Shown piece by piece: positions 26,880-35,859 of a stretch of 64,000 nucleotides of DNA (the stretch's first letter is position 1; the number at the start of each line of letters is the position of its first letter). The translations under genes were made by a program, and so were the position numbers. The stretch is taken from the NCBI RefSeq assembly GCF_003122385.1, contig NZ_CP029255.1, positions 310,001-374,000 of the forward strand, read 5' to 3'. Below the pieces are notes generated by a model, which searched no databases, had not been told where the DNA came from, and saw only the letters and a list, made by a program, of their open reading frames with translations. The DNA comes from Flavobacterium crocinum. GTDB lineage: Bacteria > Bacteroidota > Bacteroidia > Flavobacteriales > Flavobacteriaceae.

Positions 26880-27755
26880 CTAAACCTTTTTGTTTTTTAG
26901 TTTATCTCTCTGAATTTGTTCGATTGGTAAAATATCAGAAGATTTAAATGTTAGTGCCTGATAAACTGCATTTAAATCACGGGTAAGTTTACGCAATCCC
27001 ATTGGTTCTAATGAAGCCGCATGATCTGTACCTTTCCAGGTTCTGTCCAAAGTATAATGCCTTTCTATAATATTAGCTCCCAATGTATAGGCTGCAATAT
27101 CTACTGCAATCCCCAGATGATGCCCGGAAAAACCAATATGTTTAACCTTATGCTCGTATTTTTCTTTTAAAATATTAATATCTAAAAGACAAACATCTTC
27201 AAAAGGCACCGGATAACCCGATGTACAGTTGTATAAAACCAAATCCTTATTTCTTCCTTTTTTTGTAAAGAACTCCACTAAAGTATCCGTTTCATCTTTG
27301 GTTGTCATTCCTGTAGAAATATGGATTTCTCCAGAATAATTATCACTTAGCCATCCCAACATTTCAAAATTGTTGTTACATGCCGACGGAATTTTAATGA
27401 AATCCGGATTCAAAGAAGCAATTTCTTTTGCTGATGTGGTATCCCAAACAGATGTTGAATAAGTAATTCCTATTTCGTCACAATATGCTTTTAGCTCACT
27501 ATGCTGCTCAACATCAAATTCTAAAAACTCTCTGTGCGCTCCGTAAGTTTCTCCATAAGAATTGGAAAAATTTGGATGTGGTGCATTGTATTGCTCTTCT
27601 GTTAGAAGTTCTTTATTATTACGTTTTTGGAATTTAACTGCATCTGCATTTCCAAAGATTTTAGCTATCTTGATTAACTCTTTGGCTATTTCCATTTCCC
27701 CTTTATGATTACATCCAATCTCTGCAATCACATAAGGTTTCTTAAATTCCTTCAT
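26880..27755 (-). CDS. NeuB-family nonulosonate synthase lacking the SAF domain
   Basis: Condenses PEP with a six-carbon sugar (ManNAc, Man or their 6-phosphates, or a related diamino sugar) to give a nine-carbon acid. The (beta/alpha)8 barrel is complete: YVIAEIGCNHKGEME at the start, DAVKFQKRN near 38-46, PSACNNNF, STGMTT and GFSGHHLGI, with the metal-ligand-like ERHYTLDRTWKGTDHAASL near 234. At 291 residues it stops where NeuB's C-terminal antifreeze-like SAF domain would begin. No NeuC, Pse or Leg genes are near, which favours a KDN-type substrate. It overlaps the next gene upstream by 14 bases. Confidence 0.9.
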   Translation of the reverse strand: MKEFKKPYVIAEIGCNHKGEMEIAKELIKIAKIFGNADAVKFQKRNNKELLTEEQYNAPHPNFSNSYGETYGAHREFLEFDVEQHSELKAYCDEIGITYSTSVWDTTSAKEIASLNPDFIKIPSACNNNFEMLGWLSDNYSGEIHISTGMTTKDETDTLVEFFTKKGRNKDLVLYNCTSGYPVPFEDVCLLDINILKEKYEHKVKHIGFSGHHLGIAVDIAAYTLGANIIERHYTLDRTWKGTDHAASLEPMGLRKLTRDLNAVYQALTFKSSDILPIEQIQRDKLKNKKV

Positions 27756-28908
27756 AACGTTTGTTATACTTTAATATTATTTCACAAGTTTCTCTTATCG
27801 CTCCTGCTCCGGAATTATGAGTTAGTACATAATCCGCATTTGCTTTTACAACATCTGTTGCATCAGCTGGTGTAAAAGACCAACCTACACTGCAAATATT
27901 AGCCAAATCGTTTACATCATCACCCACATAAGAAACGGCGCCAAAACTACTATTTCTCTCTGAAAGAAAATGTGTTAAAAATGAAAATTTATCTTTTACG
28001 CCCAAAAAAGTATGTTTTATTTGTAACTTCTTCATTCTCTGAGCCACTAATTCAGAATTTTCTGAGGTCATTACGACTACCTCTACATTATTTTGTCTTA
28101 GGATTTCCAATCCCATCCCGTCACGCATGTCGAATTTTTTAGCCATTTCTCCATTGGCATCGTAATAAACGCATCCATCTGTAAAAACCCCATCTACATC
28201 CAGGACTAAATAATCTATACGTTGGTGGATTTTCAGTTTTTTCAAACGGTCTGTCAATAGCTTCTCGACAATATCCCAATCTGATAAACTATCAATTTCT
28301 ACAAGAGACTCTTCCGGCATTTTTACTAAACCAATAGAACCACTAACTCTATTATTAGAAGTTAAAAATGCTTCTTTTGTGGTAGCATAAACAGCTCCGT
28401 TTTCAATCAGTAATCCATCAAAATCCTGACGTCTTGGTCTTTTAAAAACGTCGTAATTTTGAGGAGTGCCATCTGCATTCCATATAAATCGATGCGTATT
28501 TACAACTGTTAAAGCAGCATCTTTTTTATTACTAAGAATTTCGTTTAATGCATCATTTATATTTTCGGCTTTCGTCAGGGGTGAAGTAGCCTGCAATAAG
28601 CATAAAATGTCAAAATCAGTTTTTACCAATCCTGCAAATTCAACCATAGCGCTTTCTGTAGAAGCCGTGTCGGATGCATTCTCATCATTACGTAAAAGTG
28701 TTTTGACTTTTGATGTCCAAAAATATTCTCTTTTTATATAATCTACAATTTCCTGATCATCAGTAAAGACATAAACCTCATCTAATTCTGAGAAAATAGC
28801 TTCAGTCAGAACCCAAGAAAAAAGTGGACGACCAAGCATTTTCTTTTTGTTTTTTCCCGGAATCCCTTTGGAATTTTTACGAAGTGGAATTATGGCTGTT
28901 TTTTTCAT
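27742..28908 (-). CDS. Fusion: CMP-nonulosonate cytidylyltransferase plus KdsC-like HAD phosphatase
   Basis: Bifunctional 388-residue protein. Residues 1-225 are a NeuA-type cytidylyltransferase (IPLRKNSKGIPGKN at 7-20, LLQATSPLT near 105, RPRRQDF near 153, ENGAVYATT near 163). Residues 236-388 are a HAD phosphatase of the KdsC type (DVDGVFTDG at 237-245, VVMTSE near 278, GDDVNDL at 329-335). Together with the adjacent NeuB it would synthesise, dephosphorylate and CMP-activate a nonulosonic acid in two proteins. Substrate (Neu5Ac versus KDN) is inferred, not seen. Confidence 0.92.
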   Translation of the reverse strand: MKKTAIIPLRKNSKGIPGKNKKKMLGRPLFSWVLTEAIFSELDEVYVFTDDQEIVDYIKREYFWTSKVKTLLRNDENASDTASTESAMVEFAGLVKTDFDILCLLQATSPLTKAENINDALNEILSNKKDAALTVVNTHRFIWNADGTPQNYDVFKRPRRQDFDGLLIENGAVYATTKEAFLTSNNRVSGSIGLVKMPEESLVEIDSLSDWDIVEKLLTDRLKKLKIHQRIDYLVLDVDGVFTDGCVYYDANGEMAKKFDMRDGMGLEILRQNNVEVVVMTSENSELVAQRMKKLQIKHTFLGVKDKFSFLTHFLSERNSSFGAVSYVGDDVNDLANICSVGWSFTPADATDVVKANADYVLTHNSGAGAIRETCEIILKYNKRYEGI

Positions 28909-28962
28909 TTGGAAATATTTTAGCTGTCAAAAATAACTTTTAATTTTTTTTATTTTAAACTG

Positions 28963-30003
28963 TTATCCTGAAATGTATGCACCTATTTTATTTTTATTGA
29001 TAATTTTTATAATAACTAAAGAAATTATTAGACATAAAAAAGAAGTTACCGGAATTCCAAACAATGGATGAATTAGCGATGCATTCACACCAAAACTATC
29101 TAATGTCCAAAGGATTAAAACGTGTATTAAATAAATTCCGTAACTAAATCTGTTTACTTCATTAAAAAATAAATTACTCTTATTATTATAATAATTCGAT
29201 ATTCTAAAAAACAGAAAAATTCCTACTGCCGTAAACATGACATTAAAACTGAAAAAATCATATAACATGGAATCTGGTTTATTACTTTTTATTGACAACC
29301 AATAAGTACCCAAAAAAGTAGTTAATGTCCCGGAAATTAAAAAAACTAAAGAAATCTTTTTAATAGGTATATCTCTTTGTATCGTCATAGTTGATAGATA
29401 ATAGCCTAAAACTAAATAACCTACAAATCCTGTAAAATAATAAAGTTCAATATTGGTTTTATAATTTTCTAAACCTAAATTCTTAAAAAAGAGAGTTAAA
29501 AACCACAAAAACAAAAAGTAATGAATTTCTTTTTTAGACGCTCTTGTAATCCAGCTGTTAAGTATTGGAACAATCAACAACAATCCAAATAACATATAGA
29601 TATACCATAAATGATAAGCACTTCCAAAATAAAGAGATCTTACTATTTTTTTTAAGATTTCAAAGAGACTCATTTTCTGATAATCGTTTGTTTGTATAAA
29701 AACAATATACAGAACGTAGCAAATGCTCCAAAATATAAAGGGGAGACAGATTCTCACAAAACGTTTTTTCAAAAAAATAAAAGTCTGCATCTTTGAGTCA
29801 AACATTAATGCGCCAGAAATCATTACAAATACCGGAACGCTGAAGCGTGAAACCGAATCAAAAAAATTGGCATAATTCCATATATAAATTGGTAGTTCTC
29901 CATATTTAGTAAATAATGGAGCTGAAACGTGCAAGAAAATAACTGCTATTGTAGCCATTACTCGCAAATTTGAAATCCATAACCTATTTATTTTTTTTTC
30001 CAA
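28963..30003 (-). CDS. Acyltransferase-3 family membrane O-acyltransferase
   Basis: Ten-span integral membrane protein of 346 residues. RLWISNLRVMATIAVIFLHVSAP at residues 7-29 carries the family's conserved early histidine, and SVSRFSVPVFVMISG near 50-64 the RxSVPxFF-like loop. Such proteins O-acetylate capsular or O-antigen sugars. The start is TTG at 30003; a stop lies six codons upstream and no ATG precedes the first span. It is encoded between a fucosyltransferase-like gene and the nonulosonate genes. Confidence 0.87.
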   Translation of the reverse strand: MEKKINRLWISNLRVMATIAVIFLHVSAPLFTKYGELPIYIWNYANFFDSVSRFSVPVFVMISGALMFDSKMQTFIFLKKRFVRICLPFIFWSICYVLYIVFIQTNDYQKMSLFEILKKIVRSLYFGSAYHLWYIYMLFGLLLIVPILNSWITRASKKEIHYFLFLWFLTLFFKNLGLENYKTNIELYYFTGFVGYLVLGYYLSTMTIQRDIPIKKISLVFLISGTLTTFLGTYWLSIKSNKPDSMLYDFFSFNVMFTAVGIFLFFRISNYYNNKSNLFFNEVNRFSYGIYLIHVLILWTLDSFGVNASLIHPLFGIPVTSFLCLIISLVIIKIINKNKIGAYISG

Positions 30004-30025
30004 TATATACTTAACTTTTTAGTAC

Positions 30026-30958
30026 TTACAAAGGTGTCCAATCTATATCCAGACTATAACAGTCTTTATTATTTCTCATTAAAACTACAAAACGTGCAAT
30101 ATTACTGGAATATGTACCTATAAACATTTTAGAATTGATCAATAAATTGGCATCCTTTAAAACATTAATCACTTCATCCCTAATTTTAGAATCATCTGTT
30201 GTGTTATTGTATTCACGTTGAAAATATCCTATTCTGGATGGATCACAAAGACTCAAGTAATGAAATTCTGGAAATTGTTTCTGAAAATCTTTAAGCACCC
30301 GATAGTCATCTGTACAAATTGTAATGTTTTTAATACTTGTATTAATTTCCAGAATTTTATTAATATAAAGTTGAACATCAAATGACTCGGCTTCCCGATT
30401 TTTTCCATTCACTTTATCCCCTCTTCTCACCTGAATGCCACAACTGTTTTTTATAAATTCAGGATTAGCATTATCTACAAAAAAAACTTCTTGTTCTGTT
30501 CTCTTATTATAATCTAAAATAAGATCAAAAACTTGTTTTTTTGCTTCGAAGATTCCTCCTTTGATGCCTAATTCAGGATAATAAAAGTTTGTATCAATAA
30601 ATGGCTTACTTCTCATCTCTGTCCAAATACTATCCTGAAGAATTTTTCTTTTTTTTATACTCTTATGATAAAACGCATAAAACTTATCTTCTCTTCGAAT
30701 AGAAAATATATCAGAAGGTATTGGTACAAATCCATTATATTCTTGTAGTACAGGATTAAAATAGTCTTCCCATTTTCCGCCTACCCAATTTTTGCTGTAA
30801 ATTTTTAAATTGATTTTATTTTCAAGACAGAATAACACCGCAAGAGCCAGATTATTAATTTCTGAAAAAAAACCTCTATTGCTGAGAGGATATATTAACT
30901 CTGTATTTTGTGATGAATTATTTATTCTTCTATAGTTTTCTCTATATTGATTAATCAT
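30026..30958 (-). CDS. GT23-like (alpha-1,6-) fucosyltransferase-type protein
   Basis: A 310-residue protein resembling the NodZ/FUT8 group. GIQVRRGDKV near 174-183 matches the GDP-binding HVRRTDK block. ITICTDDYRVLKDF, the following YLSLCDPSRIGYFQREYN and MFIGTYSSNIARFVVLMR near 276 match later blocks. The N-terminal 100 residues (NRGFFSEINNLALAVLFCLE) suit the GT23 opening. Next to a GT10 gene and with GDP-fucose made in-cluster, fucosyl transfer is plausible. Similarity is partial, so a different GDP-sugar donor is possible. Confidence 0.68.
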   Translation of the reverse strand: MINQYRENYRRINNSSQNTELIYPLSNRGFFSEINNLALAVLFCLENKINLKIYSKNWVGGKWEDYFNPVLQEYNGFVPIPSDIFSIRREDKFYAFYHKSIKKRKILQDSIWTEMRSKPFIDTNFYYPELGIKGGIFEAKKQVFDLILDYNKRTEQEVFFVDNANPEFIKNSCGIQVRRGDKVNGKNREAESFDVQLYINKILEINTSIKNITICTDDYRVLKDFQKQFPEFHYLSLCDPSRIGYFQREYNNTTDDSKIRDEVINVLKDANLLINSKMFIGTYSSNIARFVVLMRNNKDCYSLDIDWTPL

Positions 30959-30988
30959 TTTTTTCTGTTACTTTGCTTAGGATGTGTT

Positions 30989-31948
30989 TTATTCCGCAGA
31001 AATGAATCTTACTTTTTCAACTATTTTAGTTAACATATTTATCCTTTCTTTTTTAGCAATCTCTTTTTTATTAGAGCTTATAGAATTATATGTTTCAATG
31101 CACTTATTCAATCTTGTAATATATTCACTTTCTGACATCTGTTGGATAAAATCAAACAACTCTTTTGGTTCTTTAAAGTCGGAATAATCTACAAAGCTAT
31201 TTTCAGGAAAAACTTCATAAACATTACTTCCTCTCCCATAGTAAATTGGCAGGCAATAATTTTCTATACTGTCCCAAATTTTTTCTGTCATATAGTTGAA
31301 TGCAATAGTATTTTCAAAGCATAAATTATATTGATAATGTTCTAATATTGCTTTTTTTCTTTTATTCCAATCACCTTCTCTGGAATCTTCTTTCGATATC
31401 CCTTCTGGCCAGCCCTTACCATAAATATCCATAAATAAAGATTTACTGCCCTCAATTGCAATTTTAGTACGCAAAGCTATTAGATCAATATTTACTCCAT
31501 TCTGCATTATTTTTGGTACTTTCTGACCACCATAATAAGACATCAATCCTACAATTTTATTCTTTTTTTTAGGATTTATATGTGATATCGGTTCCAATTT
31601 TTTATCTATTAATTCTACAATAAACGACAAATTGGAAACAAACACATCCCGTGTATAAACATTCATAAAATGAACTTTTATTAATCCACAAAAGAGCTTT
31701 TTTAGTGTTTTAAAAGTGATATCAAATCTGGGTTCATGAGTCCAGACTAAAAATTTTTTTTTCTGTAAAAATCTCCAGAAATACTTTTTTAAATGTTTAT
31801 AGTTTTGTGAAATGATAATGTCAGCATCATCAACATTATTTACTATAATTATATTATTGTTTTGCAAAAAAGCGATATCTCCTTCTATATAATTATCAAA
31901 AGGAGTATAAGCAAAAGAAGAAGCTTTAAATAACTTTATGGTGTTCAT
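30989..31948 (-). CDS. GT10 family alpha-1,3/1,4-fucosyltransferase
   Basis: Transfers L-fucose from GDP-fucose, as in Lewis-type antigens. The C-terminal GT10 core is clear: YNLCFENTIAFNYMTEKIWD near 207, then LPIYYGRGSNVYEVFPENSFVDYSDF, the GDP-fucose site with its NxxE and PxSF elements. The N-terminal acceptor half (ADIIISQNYKH, VWTHEPRFD near 90) is the short bacterial type. Length is 319. Lies 30 bases before the GT23-like gene in reading order. Confidence 0.92.
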   Translation of the reverse strand: MNTIKLFKASSFAYTPFDNYIEGDIAFLQNNNIIIVNNVDDADIIISQNYKHLKKYFWRFLQKKKFLVWTHEPRFDITFKTLKKLFCGLIKVHFMNVYTRDVFVSNLSFIVELIDKKLEPISHINPKKKNKIVGLMSYYGGQKVPKIMQNGVNIDLIALRTKIAIEGSKSLFMDIYGKGWPEGISKEDSREGDWNKRKKAILEHYQYNLCFENTIAFNYMTEKIWDSIENYCLPIYYGRGSNVYEVFPENSFVDYSDFKEPKELFDFIQQMSESEYITRLNKCIETYNSISSNKKEIAKKERINMLTKIVEKVRFISAE

Positions 31949-31955
31949 TGCTCGT

Positions 31956-32582
31956 TTAATCTGCTTTTTTAATAAGATTAAAAATAGATTGCTCTCTCCA
32001 TTCTCTGTAATCTTGAATTATGTAACCATACTTTTCAAATATTGCTACAAGTTGAGAATGTGAGTAGTCACTTAACCAGCCATTTTTTTCTCTGGATAGT
32101 TTTACAATATCCGAACAGCAATAGGATAAAACTATTTGCTTTATGTTCGAATTAAGCTGACCAAAAATTTTGTCTATATCATAAACGTACTCTAAAACCC
32201 CACTAAATACAACCGTATTATAATTTGATAAATCTATATTAAAAGGTTCATTAAGATCACAAACCACAGTTTCTTCAAATCTTTTTATAATATCAGAAGG
32301 TGTATATTTTGAATAATTTTTCAAATATTTCTTTAAAAACATATTTCCAGCACCAAATTCAATAATATGAGCCTGGGGATAAATATAGTTTCCTAAAATT
32401 TGCGTTCTTTCATTCCAGTCTTCAAATAATTGTTCATTCAGACTCCATCTTTCGATATCTGTTTTTTTCTGCTGTTTTAATTCTGTTATTATATCTATCC
32501 TGTTTTCAGAAATATTATCTTGTTTTTTGAATTTTAGCAATCTTTTTATTTTGTTTGTCAATCTAATTAGCAACCTCTTCAT
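31956..32582 (-). CDS. Small SAM-dependent methyltransferase-like protein
   Basis: A 208-residue protein with a class I methyltransferase motif I, HIIEFGAGNMFLKKYL near residues 73-88, and a motif IV-like VVFSGVLEYVYDID near 124. The order of conserved elements is right but the fold is short. It overlaps the upstream GT4 gene by 20 bases. Sugar methylation is the likely role; an inactive relative cannot be ruled out. Confidence 0.66.
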   Translation of the reverse strand: MKRLLIRLTNKIKRLLKFKKQDNISENRIDIITELKQQKKTDIERWSLNEQLFEDWNERTQILGNYIYPQAHIIEFGAGNMFLKKYLKNYSKYTPSDIIKRFEETVVCDLNEPFNIDLSNYNTVVFSGVLEYVYDIDKIFGQLNSNIKQIVLSYCCSDIVKLSREKNGWLSDYSHSQLVAIFEKYGYIIQDYREWREQSIFNLIKKAD

Positions 32583-33708
32583 ATAAATCTAAAATTTCTT
32601 CTCTAATTTTTAATCTATCATATTTATTTCTAATATTTTCTCTATTAGATTCCATTGCATTATAAATCATTTTATGATTATTTAATGCGCTAATAATTAA
32701 ACTCTTAATTTCAGACACATCTTCTGAATTGTTTATTAAAAGTCCGTTTATTTCATTTTCAATAATTTCTTCTGTTACATTTCCCGGATTAGATTGAATA
32801 GGAAAAGCCCCCATTCCCATTGCTTCTATTAATGCATTAGGAATACCGTCTGAAAGGCTATTTGCAATATAAATGTAAGTTTTACCCATTAAATTTAACA
32901 AATCAGCATTAGAAACAAAATGGCTCTTAAGATGCAAAATAAGTTTCAACTTCTTGAAATCATTATTTTCAGAGATAAACTTTTTAATTTTTTCGTCTGC
33001 GCCAAAAACAACTACTTCATAGTCTCTTAATAGTGATATCAGTTCTTTATCGAATGCTTTTATAATATTGATTCCTCGCCCAATTTCATCATTATACCCT
33101 TTAATCAATATAATGTTTCTTTCATTTACAGGTTTTCTTTCATTTATTAAAAAATCGACTCCACCATTTCCCGGCAATACACCTAAGAACTTTTTATTGA
33201 AACCTTTTATTTGAGCTATTTTATAATCGCGATGACAATCTGTAATTAAATAATCTATTCTTTTAAAGCACTTTTGCAGCTGGACTTCATCAATTCCAAT
33301 CTCTTTCGAATAAAAAACGTCACTTCCCCATGAAGAAAATACCCACTTTAATTTATCATATCGATTCATAATACTCAAAATAGGTAAACAGGATAATTGT
33401 AAGGCAAAACTATGCACGACATCTGGCTGAATTTCTTTCAGAAATTCTTCAAAAACCACCTCTGTTTTGCGATTATTAAAGTGTTGTATAAATTGATATA
33501 AATTGGGAAAATTAAGTTTGATATAAATTCTTCCAGGAAAATTTATTCTCATCTTCCAATTCGTTTTCTGAGTTACCCAGCTTATATTTTGACTAAAATT
33601 ACTCATTCCTGTAATGTCAAACCAATAAACCTCATGTCCGGAATTCTCCAATTGGTTTGTCCATCTAAAAAAATGGAGTGAAGGAATAGAAACCATTAGG
33701 ATTTTCAT
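32563..33708 (-). CDS. Glycosyltransferase family 4 (paralogue of 35860-37005)
   Basis: A 381-residue GT-B enzyme. Shared blocks with the gene at 35860-37005 run throughout: MVSIPSLHFFRW, VHSFALQLSCLPIL, FKRIDYLITDCHRDYKIAQ, GVLPGNGG and IQSNPGNVTEEII. The EX7E motif is DGIPNALIE, with aspartate first, the same change as in the paralogue. It starts on the last base of the upstream GT2 stop. Equal length and high similarity point to gene duplication. Donor unknown. Confidence 0.87.
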   Translation of the reverse strand: MKILMVSIPSLHFFRWTNQLENSGHEVYWFDITGMSNFSQNISWVTQKTNWKMRINFPGRIYIKLNFPNLYQFIQHFNNRKTEVVFEEFLKEIQPDVVHSFALQLSCLPILSIMNRYDKLKWVFSSWGSDVFYSKEIGIDEVQLQKCFKRIDYLITDCHRDYKIAQIKGFNKKFLGVLPGNGGVDFLINERKPVNERNIILIKGYNDEIGRGINIIKAFDKELISLLRDYEVVVFGADEKIKKFISENNDFKKLKLILHLKSHFVSNADLLNLMGKTYIYIANSLSDGIPNALIEAMGMGAFPIQSNPGNVTEEIIENEINGLLINNSEDVSEIKSLIISALNNHKMIYNAMESNRENIRNKYDRLKIREEILDLYEEVAN

Positions 33709-34781
33709 TAGGAAAAATAGATTTTAAACTCAATTACTTTTTTCCTCTCATCATAAGAATACTGATAGGGCAAGTTTCTGTAACGCATAATAATCTCGTG
33801 TAAAAGCAAATCGTTTATACTTCTCATTTTCAAGTAGCTTAAATATTTCTTACCGCACATTTTTTTTACAAACTGCTTAATCTTACTTCTAGTCGATACA
33901 TCTGTGATAATTACTGAAATAATTTTATGCTCAAAATTGCATAAGTGCGAGATTAAAGCATTTATTTTCGAATCTTCCGGTGCTATATCGAAGATAAAAT
34001 CTGTTTTTTCATTTAATCTATTATATTCTTCTTCTTTAGGTATTTTTCCCCATAAACTGTTCTTATTAGCAATTCTCTGTTTTGTTTTTTTCGAAATCTG
34101 TAAATAAGCATTGTTGATTTTTTCCAGCTTAAAATGAAAAGGATCTTTACTCAATCCGGTTCTATAAATTTTAGTATGCCATTGATGTTTCAATAAGATT
34201 TCTTTATCATAAAATTTCACTTGAATTCCAAGATTGAACAATCTAACATGTACATCAGTATCTTCTGCGCCCCATCCATGATAAAATTCATCATAACCGT
34301 TAATACTTTTTAAAATGTGTGTGGGATATAATGACATTCCTGTTGCCTCTTTTTGAGATTTAAACGCCACTTTAGATTTCTCGAAACCTTTATTCTGAAA
34401 AGTTTCTTTTTTATTTAAAAAACCAACCTGAAAATACGTTATTGAGTTTTCATCGGTCAACAGATTCAGTTTTTGAATAAAATCAGTATGAAACAACATA
34501 TCTACATCTCCAACAAAAAAATATGGTGTTGTGCAACGTTGTAGCGCTATGTTTATAGCCCGGGATTTATTCCATAATTGTCCGGATACCGGACATGATA
34601 TAAACTTTAATTCCGGATAATTCTCTATTACTTTTTTGAGTTCTTTTAAGTAATCCGGGGAAGAACCATAATCTACAAAAAATAGAGTAAATTCTTTATT
34701 TGCCTGTTCTTGCAATGAATTCAAACAATTTTTTATTGTCTGAATATCACGATTACGATTAGTTAAAACAATTGTAATCAT
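33708..34781 (-). CDS. GT2 with galactosyltransferase-type (GT7) C-terminal region
   Basis: A 357-residue GT-A protein. ITIVLTNRNRD opens the fold, VGDVDMLF holds the metal-binding DVD near 95, and GYDEFYHGWGAEDTDVHVRL near 156 is the Glyco_transf_7C block of beta-galactosyl- and polypeptide-GalNAc transferase relatives. The last 80 residues (SINDLLLHEIIMRYRN...) form an extra domain also found in the gene at 38745-39839. Overlaps the next gene by four bases. Donor unknown; a UDP-hexose is plausible. Confidence 0.84.
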   Translation of the reverse strand: MITIVLTNRNRDIQTIKNCLNSLQEQANKEFTLFFVDYGSSPDYLKELKKVIENYPELKFISCPVSGQLWNKSRAINIALQRCTTPYFFVGDVDMLFHTDFIQKLNLLTDENSITYFQVGFLNKKETFQNKGFEKSKVAFKSQKEATGMSLYPTHILKSINGYDEFYHGWGAEDTDVHVRLFNLGIQVKFYDKEILLKHQWHTKIYRTGLSKDPFHFKLEKINNAYLQISKKTKQRIANKNSLWGKIPKEEEYNRLNEKTDFIFDIAPEDSKINALISHLCNFEHKIISVIITDVSTRSKIKQFVKKMCGKKYLSYLKMRSINDLLLHEIIMRYRNLPYQYSYDERKKVIEFKIYFS

Positions 34782-35806
34782 GACATAAAATTATTTAGTT
34801 TTTCTTTTTGCAACCCTTTCATTTTAAACAAATATCTTCTAAAAAAAGGAAACTTTATTATTTTTTTAAATACTTTTTCAGTTAAGAAGTAATACAACAA
34901 AGAGTATTCTAAAACTTTTAATTGGTTTGTATTCTTGTTTTCTTTTGTTTCTGTGATAAGATTATTTTTTTTATGGGTCATCCAGTCCTCTAAAACATTT
35001 CCTAAATGATAGGCATAATTACCATAAGTGGCCAAACGATAACCTCCCATTTTTATAACGGGAAGGTCTGTATACAAAAATTCACTGTCTCCTCCTAATT
35101 TATAAGCACTATTTGTTTTTGGAATTACAGAAAACACTTCTCTTTTATAAGTACAAACAAAATGGGAACTGCCTAATACTGCTATTGTATTATTTTTGCT
35201 TTTTAAAGTTGCTATTAGATCTTTATACTGAATATCAAGCCATTGCCAACCAATACTTTTTGCAAACAATGTCATTCCTTCAGGATCTTTTACTGAACGG
35301 AATTTAAGTTTTGACGAAAACAGATAATCAAACCAAATATTGCCTGTTAAGCTAAAATGGGTTCTAAAAACAGGCACCGGACTTACGGCACCTGCTCTGG
35401 GAAATGCTTTAAAAATTTTCCAAACCTCTTTTTCCCAGCCATTATCAAATAAAACATCTGCATCAGTAATAGTAATTAAACGTTCCTCTACTGTACGCAA
35501 AACCTTTAATATACTATTTATCTTACCTATATTTTCTTTTTCAATAATCAATTCATCAATCAAATTGTCTTCATATAACCCGAACAATTTTTTGTTTATT
35601 TCTGTATTGGATCCATTACTGACAACTGAAACTTTTAAATTGGAAAATGATGTTTTATGAATTGAATATAGGCTATACTTAAAAATAGTAAAGGCATCTT
35701 TATAATATCCTTCCTCATTTGGAATGTATAAAGGAATTATTACCCTATGATTAGAATTTTTATCATTCAAGGCTTTATTTTTTAAAAGATTCTCTCCCTT
35801 TCTCAT
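34778..35806 (-). CDS. Glycosyltransferase (GT2-like, GT-A)
   Basis: A 342-residue protein with a GT-A fold: HRVIIPLYIPNEEG near 20, SVVSNGSNTEINKKL near 59, and ITDADVLFDNGWE near 113, giving the DAD metal site. GGDSEFLYTDLPVIKMGGYRLATYGNYAYHLGN near 237 is the acceptor side. Divergent from the standard GT2s around it. Donor unknown. Confidence 0.77.
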   Translation of the reverse strand: MRKGENLLKNKALNDKNSNHRVIIPLYIPNEEGYYKDAFTIFKYSLYSIHKTSFSNLKVSVVSNGSNTEINKKLFGLYEDNLIDELIIEKENIGKINSILKVLRTVEERLITITDADVLFDNGWEKEVWKIFKAFPRAGAVSPVPVFRTHFSLTGNIWFDYLFSSKLKFRSVKDPEGMTLFAKSIGWQWLDIQYKDLIATLKSKNNTIAVLGSSHFVCTYKREVFSVIPKTNSAYKLGGDSEFLYTDLPVIKMGGYRLATYGNYAYHLGNVLEDWMTHKKNNLITETKENKNTNQLKVLEYSLLYYFLTEKVFKKIIKFPFFRRYLFKMKGLQKEKLNNFMS

Positions 35807-35859
35807 TTTTATTTTTACTATAATTCAATATTTTTTGACTTATATGATCCTTATTTGAT

